From Lachnospiraceae bacterium (lineage in GTDB: Bacteria; Bacillota; Clostridia; Lachnospirales; Lachnospiraceae): 7,138 bases of DNA. Position numbers and translations under genes: made by a program. Below, piece after piece: positions 6,755-7,138 of the stretch. The notes below the pieces were generated by a model. It saw only the letters and a program-made list of their open reading frames with translations, did not search any database and was not told the DNA's origin. Within the stretch, counting starts at the first letter, position 1, and every line of letters begins with the position of its first letter. Location of the stretch: assembly GCA_017473665.1 (NCBI GenBank), contig JAFUKK010000150.1, positions 1-7,138 on the forward strand. The letters run 5' to 3'.

Positions 6755-6772
6755 ATTTGTATGATTACAAAT
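6755..6772. promoter_or_regulatory. Operator-like palindrome upstream of the esterase gene
   Basis: ATTTGTA TGAT TACAAAT is a perfect inverted repeat with a four-base centre. It overlaps a second smaller one, TTACA-AATC-TGTAA at 6765-6778, so three related half-sites lie side by side. It is 25-42 bases before the esterase ATG, where a promoter is expected; the nearest promoter-like hexamers there are poor. The arrangement resembles a repressor site, but the regulator is unknown and the divergent locus to the right could also be the target. Confidence 0.45.
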
Positions 6773-6849
6773 CTGTAAATGTTATTGCAAAATACTTCTA
6801 AGTTAAGAGTAACACATTTTAGGGATATACGCTATGGGGAAGTGAGAAG

Positions 6850-7005
6850 GTGGGGGAGAAAGATTTCCGGCTGAATGATTATAACTCACAAAAGGATTGT
6901 CAAAAATTGAAATGTTACTATGAACATAGGAAAAGTTTGGGAACGATAATACGAGATTATCCGTTGATTATTAAGATTAAAAAATACCGCTATACGAATT
7001 CCTAG
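6850..7005 (+). CDS. Possible small ORF, 51 residues, upstream of the P-loop gene
   Basis: An open frame beginning at GTG (first codons VGEKDFRLND) runs for 51 codons and ends KIKKYRYTNS at a TAG just before the ribosome site of the next gene. The residues are lysine- and tyrosine-rich, with no membrane segment, and I recognise no family. The frame is open back to a TAG about 27 bases before the GTG. Support for a real gene is the close, same-strand spacing to the P-loop gene (14 bases) and the unbroken frame in AT-rich DNA. Against it, there is no clear ribosome site at the GTG, although a TTG at 6907 follows AAAGGA by ten bases. It may be a small protein, a remnant of a longer gene, or chance. 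Confidence 0.3.
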   Translation: MGEKDFRLNDYNSQKDCQKLKCYYEHRKSLGTIIRDYPLIIKIKKYRYTNS

Positions 7006-7008
7006 AAT

Positions 7009-7014
7009 GAGGTG
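7009..7014 (+). promoter_or_regulatory. Ribosome binding site that sets the TTG start of the P-loop gene
   Basis: GAGGTG, a full match to part of the AGGAGGTGA Shine-Dalgarno sequence, five bases before the TTG at 7020. No ATG or GTG lies in frame between the upstream stop (7008-7010) and the Walker motif, so this site decides the start. Confidence 0.6.
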
Positions 7015-7019
7015 TCATT

Positions 7020-7138
7020 TTGAGTTGTTTTAATTACCATGCAAAAAAAGAATTACAATTAGTAATAGACAAAGAAGAAAAATATAAATTAATTGTCTTA
7101 TGGGGAAACCAAGGAAGTGGAAAAACATATATTGCACA
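7020..7138 (+). CDS. P-loop NTPase, N-terminal fragment (truncated by window edge)
   Basis: The first 39 complete codons of a gene that leaves the window on the right. The predicted product begins MSCFNYHAKKELQLVIDKEE (TTG read as Met) and reaches a Walker A nucleotide-binding loop, GNQGSGKT, at residues 29-36, preceded by the hydrophobic strand KLIVLW. A Walker A motif so near the N terminus, behind a short charged lead-in, is seen in AAA+, KAP, NACHT/STAND and similar ATPases; the fragment is too short to choose. The DNA is strongly AT-rich (31 G or C in the last 118 bases), against 35 of 60 in a sample of the neighbouring esterase gene (6301-6360). Together with divergent orientation, this suggests a separate, possibly acquired locus. 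The existence of a nucleotide-binding protein is well supported; any defence role is speculation. Confidence 0.6.
   Translation, partial: MSCFNYHAKKELQLVIDKEEKYKLIVLWGNQGSGKTYIA

Overview
The gene content and signals point to a chromosomal segment of a low-to-mid-GC Firmicute, probably a Lachnospiraceae-like member of Clostridia. The evidence is strong AGGAGG-type Shine-Dalgarno sites, QueH rather than QueG for queuosine synthesis, a long AlaX with a DHHA1 tail, an NhaC-family antiporter, and a degenerate EAL-HDOD protein. This is inference from protein families only; no rRNA or other marker gene is present.

Layout, left to right: (1) minus-strand argS, cut by the left edge, with its own sigma-A-type promoter. 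(2) Minus-strand queH (epoxyqueuosine reductase), preceded by an unusual leader of about 165 nt packed with small hairpins and a 46-bp-spaced direct repeat. A very good promoter lies just upstream of that leader. (3) Plus-strand alaX-type alanyl-tRNA editing hydrolase, starting at TTG. It converges on (4) a minus-strand NhaC-family Na+/H+ antiporter, and a 15-bp-stem terminator lies between them. (5) A minus-strand EAL-HDOD signalling protein whose EAL half looks catalytically dead. (6) A minus-strand cytosolic SGNH/GDSL esterase with an upstream palindrome. (7) A divergent, AT-rich right end holding a possible 51-residue small ORF and, 14 bases after it, the first 39 codons of a P-loop NTPase that runs off the window.

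argS, queH and alaX all act on tRNA (charging, wobble-base modification, proofreading), so the left third is a loose tRNA-quality neighbourhood, though each gene seems to be transcribed separately. The middle genes are ordinary housekeeping or sensory genes with no clear shared pathway. The window contains no complete undescribed system. The two places most worth following are the GCGAAGC mini-hairpin element in the queH leader and the start of the AT-rich P-loop NTPase locus at the right edge, which could be the first gene of an accessory or defence island but cannot be identified from what is visible.
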